Assembly: GCA_963682025.1 (NCBI GenBank)
Contig: OY821517.1
Coordinates: 234,133,901-234,197,900, forward strand
Direction of reading: 5' to 3'
DNA: 64,000 nt
From: Cordilura impudica
Lineage: Eukaryota > Arthropoda > Insecta > Diptera > Scathophagidae
A program made the translations under genes and the position numbers. The stretch's first letter is position 1; each line of letters starts with the position of its first letter. The notes beneath the pieces were generated by a model that was given only the letters and a program-made list of their open reading frames with translations, did no database searches and had not been told where the DNA came from. Positions 53,325-63,200 of this stretch are shown one piece after another.

Positions 53325-53639
53325 ATTTAAAAAATTTCGTGATATGTGTTCTTATCACTCATTATTAGTTTTTTTTAAATCGGCAAATCTCGACAGATAA
53401 TTTTATATGTGCCTTAAAGTAGGTACTTCAGACGTTCGTTTAAAACTAAATTGGTGTTGAAGCGTTATGAAGAAAAAAATTTATCGATTAAAGAATTTAG
53501 TTTTTTTTTTCCTAACTTAACGAAAAGAGTAATTGTTTAAATGAAATAGCACTAAAAGAATTTTCCAGGTTCTAAAAATAAATTCTCATGATACTAGCAG
53601 CGAATTAGTTGAGCTTCAAACGTTATATTGTTATTGTTG
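53325..53639. other. Spacer, nothing recognised
   Basis: AT-rich and no clear features. Confidence 0.3.
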
Positions 53640-53809
53640 ACAAATTAGGCAAAATTTTTACATTTTCTTCTTTTATAACAGGTGCTCTTTCATATTTGAT
53701 AAAAATATTTACTCAAATTGAAACTCAAAAAAACGACTTTTGGAAAAAATGGAAATGAACGCAGCCATGCTTCCACGAATTTCAGCTGCGTTAAATTTTT
53801 AAAAACTAA
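53640..53809 (-). pseudogene. LINE G, downstream RT piece
   Basis: Minus strand reading IRGSMAAFISIFSKSRFFEF and QFE, then NMKEHLL in broken frame. This continues the reverse transcriptase interrupted at 55436: in Jockey-group RTs, GIRGN-x-FIxNFLxNR-F-V follows the KAYDCVW motif by about 15-20 residues. Ends fade near 53640. Confidence 0.6.
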
Positions 53810-55435
53810 CAGCCGTATTCATAAAAAAATCTTAAATCAGGTTTTGAGTTGTAATGATGCAAAATCATGGTTATTAATTCATACGGTATTCGTATCTATA
53901 ATTATATCCTATACCACTATGTGGTTTGGGTATAATGACTTTGTGCTGCTGTTTGTAACAACCAAAAATATTTGACCTAGACCCATCTTTAATTATACCG
54001 ATCGAATCAGAATCACTTTTTGAGTTGATTTAACAAAGTCCGTCCGTCCGTCCGTCTGTGTGTCCATGTAAACCTTGTAATCAAACTGCAGGTGGCAAAT
54101 ATGAACATATTTCGATGAAATTTGGTATATAAGCTTTTATCGGCCATGGGATGAACGCTATTGAAATTGGTGAGAATCGGTCCATGTTCAGACCTAGCCC
54201 CCATACAAATTACCCCTATGAAATCGACATAAATTGCCATAAGATCCAAATTGTCATATAGATCTTACTCAAATTGGGTTTGTATGCATTCATTACATCC
54301 ATTAATGAGTAGTCCAAAAATGGTCCCTTTGGCCCCATATATACTGCTTCCTGATCTTCACTTAAATCTATTGAAAACAAAAATAATGCACTGATTCTTC
54401 TCAAATTTTGTTTGTATATATTTTTGCAAAATACAAGAGACTTTAGCAAACATGATCAGGATTGGTCCATTTTTGGACCTAGTCCCCATATAGATATAGC
54501 ATCCGATATGAACTTTTTCATATCTGCAGCCAAAAAAATTAATAAAAATCCCACTCAAATTTGGTGTTTGCTTATATTCTATGTGCAGTTAGTTGGGCCT
54601 AAGAGATAGGCTTTCTAAACGCATGGTATAGGGTATCGTATGGTCGGTCTAGCCCGACTATAATTTTCTTACTTGTTTTTTTTTTTGCTGTGTTTGAGAA
54701 AAATATGGTTTTTATAGAAAAAAAAATTAATGATAAACTTGTCTATTAATTAAATAAAGAAAAACATTCAAAACAAAATGATAGGTACATAGATATGTAA
54801 TTTATGTGATGATTTTATTACAGATTAAAAAAGTATTCAAATAACCAGTTTTATTTAATTTGTTTTGATTGTTTACACATCACTAGTTTTCTTTATTCTA
54901 GTATTATTACAAATTAAAAATATTCCTTTTAATGTAGTTGCCTTAATTAAGTTATTTTAATAATTCGTATAAATACTTCGAGCGCAAGCGCTCCTTATCC
55001 GGAATGGCAAATGGGTCGCTCCTTTTTTTTTTTGTCAACTTTCTTTTGACGATTATTTGAGATTTGGGCAATAATTTCTATTGTAAACAAAATATATGTA
55101 ATTAAAACATAATTTTTGTCAATAAAAATAATTCTTACCAATTCTATTAATCAAATATAAATTGTCTATTTCTCATTAAAAAATCAACTAACTTCTTTCG
55201 ATTGAATGACAATTTTTCGCTACTGTGTTCAAAGTGAAAACAAACACAAAGCAAAAAGCACAAATGTCATTTTAAAATAGGTTTAAAATAGGGTCGAACA
55301 AATTTTAAAATTCTTTTATTTACACAAGGTTTAAAATAGGTATTTTAAGCTAAAATTCGTTTATGAATACAATTTTATAGATTTTTGCTTAAAATGGATT
55401 TGAAATGCTGTTTAGAATTTTTATGAATACGGCTG
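53810..55435. mobile_element. Harbinger-like inverted-repeat element with TAA target
   Basis: It starts CAGCCGTATTCATAAAAA (53810) and ends TTTTTATGAATACGGCTG (55435). TAA flanks it at 53807-53809 and 55436-55438, the 3-bp TWA-type duplication typical of PIF/Harbinger. It interrupts LINE G: the RT frame before and after belongs to one protein. Without the nested H element (53905-54677) it is about 850 bp with no transposase, so non-autonomous. Its remaining interior is AT-rich with no frame of interest. Confidence 0.8.
53905..54677 (-). mobile_element. Family H non-coding element, copy 3
   Basis: TATACCACTATGTGGTTTGG at the left and GGGTATCGTATGGTCGGTCT at the right, then TTTTCTTACTTGT. The palindrome carries two changes relative to copies 1 and 2. 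The minus-strand frames at 54013-54558 correspond to translations also seen as fragments in copy 1 (DLMEIYVDFIGVICMGARSE). They share DNA, not coding constraint, because stops and shifts occur between copies. Confidence 0.8.
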
Positions 55436-55904
55436 TAATTGTTTCCAAACACAATCATATGCTTTCGTATGTCGAAAAAAAGCTGTAATTTTTGGGAAAA
55501 ATTGTCCGTAATATCAGAATGTAATAGTGCAAGATTATCAATTGTTCTTCTATTTTTCCTAAAGCCAGATTGATTGAGATTTAAATTTGAGTATATAATA
55601 TATATTTATAATAAACCATTCTTTTATTAACGATTCTAAGAGTTTGCAAAGAAAATTTGTAAGTGAAATTGGTCTATAGTTACTTTAATTGGTACATACC
55701 ACCTTTCCCTGGTTTTAAAATAGGGATTATTATTGTTTTTTTTTCTAGTTACTTGGAAATACCTTTTGCATCCAAATATTGCTATAAAAGTTTAAAAGGT
55801 GTTATTTAGCTTTTTTATTTAAGTTTTTTATCATCTCATATCTAATAGTATCGGATCCTGGATGTGTACCACGACAAGACTTCAGATAGTGTAATTTTAT
55901 AATT
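55436..55904 (-). pseudogene. LINE G, upstream RT piece
   Basis: Minus strand, right to left: LKSCRGTHPGSDTIRYEMIK (about 55880-55820), NFYSNIWMQKVFPSN, IIIPILKPGKGG (55730), then IVNKRMVYY, NQSGFRKNRRTIDNLALLHS (55575-55515) and FFDI followed after a slip by KAYDCVWKQL (55460). These are the finger and palm motifs of a Jockey-group RT, up to the first catalytic Asp. Frames shift repeatedly. The Harbinger-like element is inserted right after VWKQL. Confidence 0.78.
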
Positions 55905-56345
55905 ATACTAGCTGCAACCCGATGCGCTTCGCTACACCTATCGTAATGAAATAAATAGCTGGAATACATTTTGTAGAAAATTGTTTTATTTATATTTAGC
56001 GATTTTTGCTTTTGTCGATTTTTGTTTTTGCGATTTTTGATATTGGCGATTTTTGTTATTCGCGTTTTTCGGTTTTGAAGATTTGTGCATTTGGTGATTT
56101 TTGTTTGTTTTTGCGATTTTTGCTATTCTCAATTTTCGGTTCATGCAATTTTTGTTTTTTTTTTTGGCAATTTTTTTTTTTTTTTTTTTTTTTTTTAGCG
56201 ATTTTTGTCATTCGCGATTTTCGGTTTTGTTGATTTTTCACTTTGACGATTTTTGTGTATGTTGTTATTATTGATTTAGTCGATTTTTTTTGCGATTTTT
56301 TAATTTGGCGATTTTTGATTTTTGGCGATTTTGGTAATTTTTCTC
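55905..56345. repeat. GCGATTTTTG cryptic repeat and T-runs
   Basis: Begins ACTAGCTGCAACCCGATGCG, a common insect repeat end, then many variants of GCGATTTTTG/TCGATTTTTG at irregular 15-25 bp spacing and a poly(T) run at 56155-56195. No gene. Confidence 0.7.
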
Positions 56346-56349
56346 AGAA

Positions 56350-56940
56350 GCATGATATTCGAAACTTCTTGGTAATTGCGGACATATCAATCGTTTGTGA
56401 TGGCAGGTCTTAACGGTCGACAGTATGAACGTTGGAAAGTAAAAACTTTGCTTTATTGTGGGCGCAGGAAAATTGAAAGGATTATCTAACTGACTCGTTT
56501 TCTAGGCGTGTAGTTCCACCTGTCCACTGCAGACATAGAGGATCAGATACGCCATCTAGATGCAAGCTGTCAAATGCACCTCGCTCTATTAAAGTGACAG
56601 TTGAACCTTCGTCTAGACATAGGTATTAACAACATATTTTTTTTGAATACAAGCGGATGGGAATTATGCGAAATAATGGTCTATCTTCATCGCTGTCACT
56701 GTGCGCATTTATTTGTGCACTCCGCCGAGTAATTCGTGTTTCATTTGTACTTACAGTTTTAGATGCCGATTGGCTGACGTCATTGGTAGCTTTATGAAGC
56801 AAAGGATGGTGTTTAAACTTACAACCCGATACTCCGCATTCTTTATTGGGATGACATTTACGTTTATGATGGCTGAGACACTGTCATAAATTGATAATGT
56901 CCCATTTTTCATTTAGAGGCATCATCTTGAAGTTGTTACA
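56350..56940 (-). pseudogene. BEL/Pao LTR retrotransposon gag-protease remnant
   Basis: Minus strand, right to left: a Cys/His zinc-knuckle region (KCHPNKECGVSGC followed by HHPLLHK, about 56850-56800), a polar linker (TNDVSQSASKTVSTNET, AHSDSDEDR), then the protease region YLCLDEGSTVTLIERGAF (56640-56585). VSDPLCLQWTGGTTRLENES follows, and VHTVDR further on. LDEGSTVTLI followed by LQWTGG is characteristic of BEL/Pao polyproteins. Stops occur at the start of the knuckle region, before YLCLDEG and after NESVR. No LTRs, RT or integrase are visible. Transib copy 3 begins immediately to its right, with target CGACG. Confidence 0.72.
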
Positions 56941-57534
56941 CTGTTGGATTTTGTGGGAATCGACGCACAGTGGACCATATTTTGAGAAGGCGGCCAAAAA
57001 TAATTTTTTTTTTTTTGTTACCGATTTTAAAGTTATGTTATTCATTTGAAAGTAAATACTAGTAAACCTCAGGGAGCCACTCTATCTCAACTGTATCACA
57101 GCGAACAGGGTCTTCGAAAATCGGCTTTCTCAGTATTTTGCTAAAATTAAAAATTTCTTTGTAAATTTTTTTTTGAATGACTGTAACTTTTTCGATTTAA
57201 AAGATTTTGAAGTGAAATAAATTTTGTATAATTTTGTGGCTTCCACACTATTAATGTTAAAAACGTCAAATCTCTGAGTCATTCCGAAATTAAAAAAAAA
57301 AATTTTTTAAAAAAGGTCAAAATTATCCGAAAATCTCCTACTTAATAGAGAACTAACTCCTGCCACTCAAAAGCAGTCAGAAAAAATCTTACACTCTTCT
57401 GTAGTCCGAGCCCTCCTTTATAGTCCTATACCCCATTATATACCCGCCAGCTTCCGCCCGTGTGCACCAGAACAATTTTTCTGACCCAAGGTTAGATATT
57501 TTCTGCAAAATTTAGAATACAAAAGTTGTCCACT

Positions 57535-57665
57535 ATGTGGTTAGGATATATTAAGTTTGAGGCGATGTTTGTAACTGCCAAAAATATTGGACCTTTATCC
57601 ATCTTTTATTATACGGATCGACTCAAAAACACTTTCTGAGTCGATTAAACGATGTCCGTCCGTCC
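57535..57665 (-). mobile_element. Family H fragment
   Basis: Matches the left 130 bp of the 53905 copy (CCACTATGTGGTTAGGATAT; AACTGCCAAAAATATTGG; GATGTCCGTCCGTCCGTC) and breaks off abruptly. It lies within the leader of Transib copy 3. Confidence 0.6.
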
Positions 57666-58209
57666 GTCTAAGTGTTATGAATACAAAAGTTGGTCGTACC
57701 GGTGGACCGCGGTTTATTTTTTTGCGTGTCGGTAGAGTTGTCAGGAGTTGTTATATACTTATAAAAAAGGGTTGAGATATAGTGCGCTTAATTGTTACAG
57801 GTACATTTACATAGGTATCTTTCGAAAACATAAATAGTCTGAATTAGAGTTATATAGTTTAAATACCTGTCAAAATGGGAAACAATTTAAATAACAGGTA
57901 AATGGTAAAAAAAACTATTGCGACATATCCCTTTAAGATATGAGCAGGTATGCTTCACCTTTTAAATGGGGTTAGGGTGTGGGTTTTTTATGCTTCTAAA
58001 AGTGGTAATAAAAGATAAAAATTTTTATTTTACATAATTGCAAGAAAGAGTATTTATAATAATGTTTACACAATTATTATTCATTACAATTTGTGCAATG
58101 GCTAAGTACTGTTACAGAGATCTGGCAGATATTTATTTTCAACGAAATGATGTAGACGATGTAATTTTGCACATAGTGAGCAACGACTTGTAACCTAGAA
58201 GACATTGAA

Positions 58210-59215
58210 ATGCACAAAGGAAAAATTACTAATTTTGCATCGAATTTGAAAAGACGGTACATTGAATGCTCTCATAGCAAGGCAAATATGTACAAACGTT
58301 ACCAAGACAGGTTAATAAAGGAACTTATTTTTGAGAGTGCATCTACAACTGCCAACGAAAGTGGAAAAAAGGGTCGACCAGCAAAACCAATTGACGGATG
58401 TAGTGAAAGATCTCGAAGGCGCAAGCTGGAGAATAACAATGGAGAAATTTCTCAAAGTATTATTAAGGATTCATTTTTGCACCAAATTCAACCAACCCAA
58501 AATAAAAAAAATAAAATTTAAATAATTGAAAAAATAGTAGAAGCGAGTCCAAGACGCACAAAGAGGATTTTGAAAAGCATTCCTACACCAATTGAAGATA
58601 AGAAATTTACGCCGGAAGAAGCGTTCGCCCTATTTTTGGATTCGAAATTGACCAAAAATCAATATAAGGAATTGCGGAAGCGAACCAATGAAAAGAATTG
58701 TGGGATTTTTCCAGAGTATCGAGATTTAGTTTCTGCCAAAAAAGAATGCTTACCTTCACAATCTGCTTTTAGTGTCACTTCAACATCTAGCATGCAGCAG
58801 AAAGATAAATGCAAAAAAATTTAGAGAGTACGCCAATAAAACAGCTATACTTTATAATGAAAAATACTCTTGGAGATATATGCCATCCACAGTTCATAAA
58901 ATTTTGTACCATGGGGAACAAATAATTCAAATCAATATGCTACCAATAGGAGATCTATCTGAAGAAGCGCAAGAAAAAAGGTACAAAGACTACAGATTCT
59001 TTCGCGAGCACAACACAAGGAAAATGTCCAGATGTTGTACTAATGAATACTTATCACTATTTTGTTGTGCACTTCAGATCCATATATGTCCAACATTCGT
59101 CAAAAATGGAAAACTACCTCTATTGAATTAGATGAAGAAGCTAAACAACTTCTAGAAGATGAAAATCAAGGCTATTTAGAAGAAATTTTTACTAAAATTG
59201 GTTGATCTAAAGTAC
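58210..59215 (+). pseudogene. Transib transposase, copy 3, lacking the catalytic centre
   Basis: Frame 1 from 58210: MHKGKITNFASNLKRR, KKGRPAKPIDGCSERSRRRK (nonamer-binding-type GRP motif), a TAA at 58519-58521, then SPRRTKRILKSIPTPIEDKK, PEEAFALFLDSKLTKNQYKE and CGIFPEYRDLVSAKKECLP. At about 58800 the sequence jumps to KFREYANKTAILYNEKYSWR in another frame. STVHKILYHGEQII (His-x4-His) and LSEEAQEKRYKDYRFFREHN (catalytic-Glu block) follow. After a further slip near 59073 come SDPYMSNIRQKWKTTSIELD and the stop at 59213-59215. The jump removes some 300 residues, including both catalytic Asp motifs and the CxxC. This is an internally deleted, non-autonomous type of copy. Confidence 0.88.
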
Positions 59216-59310
59216 TTTTTCATTACACTAACAATAAGTTACACTTTTTTTATATAGTTAAAACACCACCCTAAAAGAAACATGTTGCCTAATATAACAG
59301 TTTTTATAAA

Positions 59311-59540
59311 GTTTTTTTGATGTGTAAACATCTATACGCGCAGGGGGGTAAATTTCTAATTCACAATACAATCACAAAAACAGCGTAATATGTGAGCGTA
59401 AGATCTTACGCGTAACATGTAAGATCTTACGCGTAACATGATTGTTTGGTGAAAAAATTATGTAATAAACTTGTTGTCGCTGTTTTCTGCATTTTATTTA
59501 TTACCAGATGTTTACACATCTCCCCTGTGATCGGACTCAC
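59311..59540. repeat. Palindrome-rich segment
   Basis: GATGTGTAAACATCT (59319) and, inverted, AGATGTTTACACATCT (59508) frame about 200 bp. Inside, GTAAGATCTTACGCGTAACAT is present twice in tandem (59398-59418, 59419-59439) and is itself partly palindromic; AACAGCG occurs near both ends in inverse orientation. It may be a small inverted-repeat element. No target duplication was settled. Confidence 0.45.
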
Positions 59541-59764
59541 TTAATTTTTTTATCCATCAACAATATACAAATGTTGCTTTGTATAACAAAATATATGTAT
59601 GTATTTAGAACTTTTAATAAAATTAATTAAATATATAATATAATCTAGGTATTGTAAAGAATAGAAATAATTATTTGTGGTAGTTGTCATTTTAAAAAAA
59701 AAAATATTTTTTTAACGATAAATAAAAATTATATATGAATAAAAAAGTTATTTGTGTGTCTTAA

Positions 59765-60016
59765 GGTGCGTTCAGACTACGCAAATATTTGACCAAATAA
59801 ACGTAACCCCTAAATAATGTATAATTTTCCTTGTATAATTTTCATTAAGTTATACAATATATGATATAGAATATAGTTAAATATATTAAATATTACTAAT
59901 GTAATAAAACATAACTTAATTTTGTCTTTTATATATCATGTAAGATTGAATAAAACTTTCATAAAATTAGTGGTTACGTTTATTTGGTCAAATATTTGCG
60001 TAGTCTCAACGCGCCT
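59765..60016. mobile_element. MITE with TTAA target (piggyBac-like)
   Basis: TTAA flanks both ends (59761-59764, 60017-60020). Terminal inverted repeats of about 45 bp: the left GGTGCGTTCAGACTACGCAA, then ATATTTGACCAAATAAACGT; the right end is its complement with two substitutions and one extra base near the tip. The ~160-bp interior is AT-rich with no coding capacity. TTAA duplication suggests mobilisation by a piggyBac-type transposase. A Harbinger TTA target is the alternative. Confidence 0.82.
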
Positions 60017-60020
60017 TTAA

Positions 60021-60092
60021 TTGTGATTCGAACCAGGGATATAAAGTTCAAAAGCAAGCGCTCTACGCACTCAGCTACCAAGATGTTTCTCG
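60021..60092 (-). other. tRNA-like sequence (pseudo-tRNA or SINE head)
   Basis: On the minus strand TTGGTAGCTGAGTGCGTAGA followed by GCGCTTGC resembles a tRNA D-arm with box A, and CCCTGGTTCGAATC matches the T-arm and box B. The anticodon stem does not pair and the 3' half of the T stem (CACAA) does not match CCCTG. It is therefore a degenerate tRNA or a tRNA-derived SINE head. It sits next to the TTAA MITE and upstream of Transib copy 2. Confidence 0.45.
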
Positions 60093-60228
60093 GCAGTTTT
60101 GCCAGTATATTATTTAACATGTTTGCTTTCATATTATCCATATATGTTGTTTAATATAGATATCATAAAGAAACGATGTTTAAAAGCAAACGTTTTTGAA
60201 AAATTAATATCAACGCAACAAAGTGTCG

Positions 60229-63200
60229 CACAGTGGTTCAAAACCAAAAAAAAGTGGTAATAAGTCTGGAACTTCTAAACTATTGGTTGGATTGGAATAG
60301 TATATTCCAGGCGATTGTAGTCAAGGATATAGGCTTTCAAAATATTTATTTTTCAGATACCCTGTTGTAACACAGGGTGAGCTACAGGGTGCCAAAGTCG
60401 ACCACCTCGAGGTGGAATATGCTTTACAAGCTTGTAACTTTTATAAATATGAAGTGATTTTTACGTTTTTTAAATTTTTCCAATAACCATTAAATTATTA
60501 ACAAAAAACATGCTTATACTACCTAGTTATCGGTTATGGTTTAAAAAATATTTGATTTTAAAAATCAACATTTTAACTTTTCACCAAATTCTTTCTTGGT
60601 TTTTCGCAAATAACATTTTTATTAAAATAGATAAAAAAAAATCTAAAAATATGTGGCGATAGCCAGTACTTTTTGAAAAAATACGTTGAAGTATTTTTTG
60701 AATTATTTCCAACCGTTTAGTGAGCACAAAATCTTAAAGTTGACTTTTTGAATCAGGTTCTAAAATTGCAAATTTTTGCCAAAAAATACCCTTCATTCTT
60801 TCACTTTTTTCTCACAGCCTTGGTAAAATATGTATATATTTTTCTACATATTTTAAAAGAATATGCTTTAAGAATGGTTGTAAGTGAAATTTTTAATATT
60901 TTTGGACATGCACCCTACGTCCAGCATTGGACGAAATTGGGCAATTTAAAAAAAAAAAACTAAGTTTTAAAAGTTAATACAAAATATCCGCTCGATTTCT
61001 TCAAATATTTCACCGCAGTATTAAAGCTCCAAATATTTTTATTTATTTGCCGCAATAAAATTCACCGCCATTACATAAAGTCAAATTTTCATACGAATTT
61101 TTTTTGTTAACATAAAAACATATTAAGATTAGTTATTTTTATATTTTGTTTATTGATTCAGAACGGCATTTAAATTATCTAAAACACTTCAAAAAATCAT
61201 TTTGATAACGTTAATAGTTTTTGAGATATTTATATTCAAATTTCAGAAAAAAATATAGAAAAACTATGGTTTTTCGTTTTTTTTGGTTTTTTTGGTAAAG
61301 TGTTCCCAAAATTTTCGAATTTTACTTATTATTATACACATTGTTAAAGAAGACATATTTATCTATTCAACGATATATAACATGTCCATCAAATATATTG
61401 CAACATGCTGAAATGATGACCCCATACCACACTCCACAGGCAAAAATTTAGCTATTTCTCTATTTGTTCATATAAATGGTCATTTACATAGTGAATGACA
61501 TATTTTTTTATTGTTTTTTGGTAAAGGGTTGCATACGTTTTTATTACTTCAAATAATTTTATATATCTTTTCAAAGAAGATATAATTATAAGTTAATGGT
61601 GTATGAAATATTTACCTAATGAGTTTCAACTGATCATAAAATTGCCCGAAACTCTGATACCTATTGCAAAATATCTGTAATTCACAATACCTTTTTATGC
61701 AACAAAAAACAGGCAAAAGCCAATTCCTTAGATTCACTAAAACAAAATGTAAGTATTGGTTGAAGTACCTGCCCGATATGTTACCTTTCAAAAAGTATTT
61801 TCAGTATATAACCATGAGTTTCTTGTTTATTAAGATCACTTACGTATAATCTATCATGGAGGTTACATTAAAGTATTATTCACTTTGCAAAGTTATTTGG
61901 GAAAATCCTTCCGATTCTACTATTCATTCATCACGTTCGGAAAAAGTCTCGAAATTATTTTATACAATTAACAATACTTACGGTTTAAATGTGAGATCTG
62001 AAGATGTTGAAAATTTTTACAAAGCTTACGAAAGAAGATTTAGCCAATCGGGTTTATCAAAATCAAAGTTTATGACTAAAAATGAAGAATGGTTAAAAAC
62101 GGGCCTCACAGTACAAATTGAGAAAAAGGCATTTGGTCGACCTAAAAAGGACTACGAAAATGTTCAGTCAAGGACAAAAAAGAAAAAACAAGAAGAAATC
62201 ATTTCATTATCCTAATGAAATTAAGGATTTTTTTAAATCAGCCTTATCACGCACGCAACCAAAGGAAGCTGCTAAAATTGTAGATGTGTTACCAACTGCA
62301 TCTCCTAAGCGGTTGAAGCGTATGGTACAAAGTATTTCAACGCCAAAATCGTCAACATCATTTACAGAAGAGGATGCGTTAGCTCTTATTTTAAATTTGG
62401 GATTGACAAGAAATAAATATGGTATTTTGAGAAAAGCTCTCAAAGAAAAAGGATTTGATATTTTTCCTACCAGCAGAGCCATAAAGGAAACAAAAAATAA
62501 AATTCTACCATCTAATGTGAAATCCAATACTGTAAGTGCAAATGTTGGATTAGCGGAACTGCTTGAAAACACTGCATCTAGAATAATATCCACATTTAGC
62601 AAAGAAGAAATAGAAATATGCAACAATTCAGAAGTTACGTTAATATGTAAATGGGGATGCGATGGAACATCTGGATTTTCTGAGTATAGACAACCAAGTG
62701 GAAGCAATTCAGAAATAGATTTTTCAACAATTTTTATGACATCATTAGTACCATTAAAAATGAGGCTATATAATGAGACAAGTTCTTCTTCTAGTGAGAG
62801 AGAATATCAGGACATATGGAGTAATTTAACACCCGGATCTAAGTTTCTATGTCGGCCAATCCGATTTGAGTACACAAAGGAAGACAAAATTACAACACAA
62901 AGCTTAGTGAGTTCAATAAATCAGGAAATTTCGAGATTGTCTCCAATTTTTGTGGAAATATCTGGAAGTGTCATTAAAGTATTATTTCAACCACTTTTTA
63001 CAATGATTGATGGGAAAGTAGCCAATGCCGTTACAGATATAACATCTACTTGGAAATGTAATATATGTGGAAAGAAAAGTTCAGAATTTCATAACAGTTG
63101 TGATGAAATTCCTATTAATGAAAATGCTTTAAAATTTGGAATATCACCACTTCATGCAAGAATACGATTTATGGAATATTGCTTGCATCTCGCATATGAT

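Larger units (their letters stand above)
56966..59215 (+). mobile_element. Transib element, copy 3 (internal deletion, right end not found)
   Basis: The left terminus CACAGTGGACCATATTTTGA (56966) is preceded by CGACG, a perfect CGNCG target. After the heptamer there is a 23-base spacer and AAAAATAAT, a nonamer-like block. The leader contains a family H fragment at 57535-57665 (CCACTATGTGG, GTTTGTAACTGCCAAAAATA, GATGTCCGTCCGTCCGTC). The transposase remnant is at 58210-59215. I found no inverted CACTGTG end between 59215 and 60228, so the right end is lost or altered and the end given is that of the coding remnant. Confidence 0.75.

Noticed and set aside
56006..56241. Phe-rich and Lys-rich frames over the T-runs
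   Set aside because: Low-complexity GCGATTTTTG and poly(T) sequence; no conserved protein pattern.
62207..62707. 166-codon minus-strand frame
   Set aside because: Shadow of the Transib copy 2 transposase.
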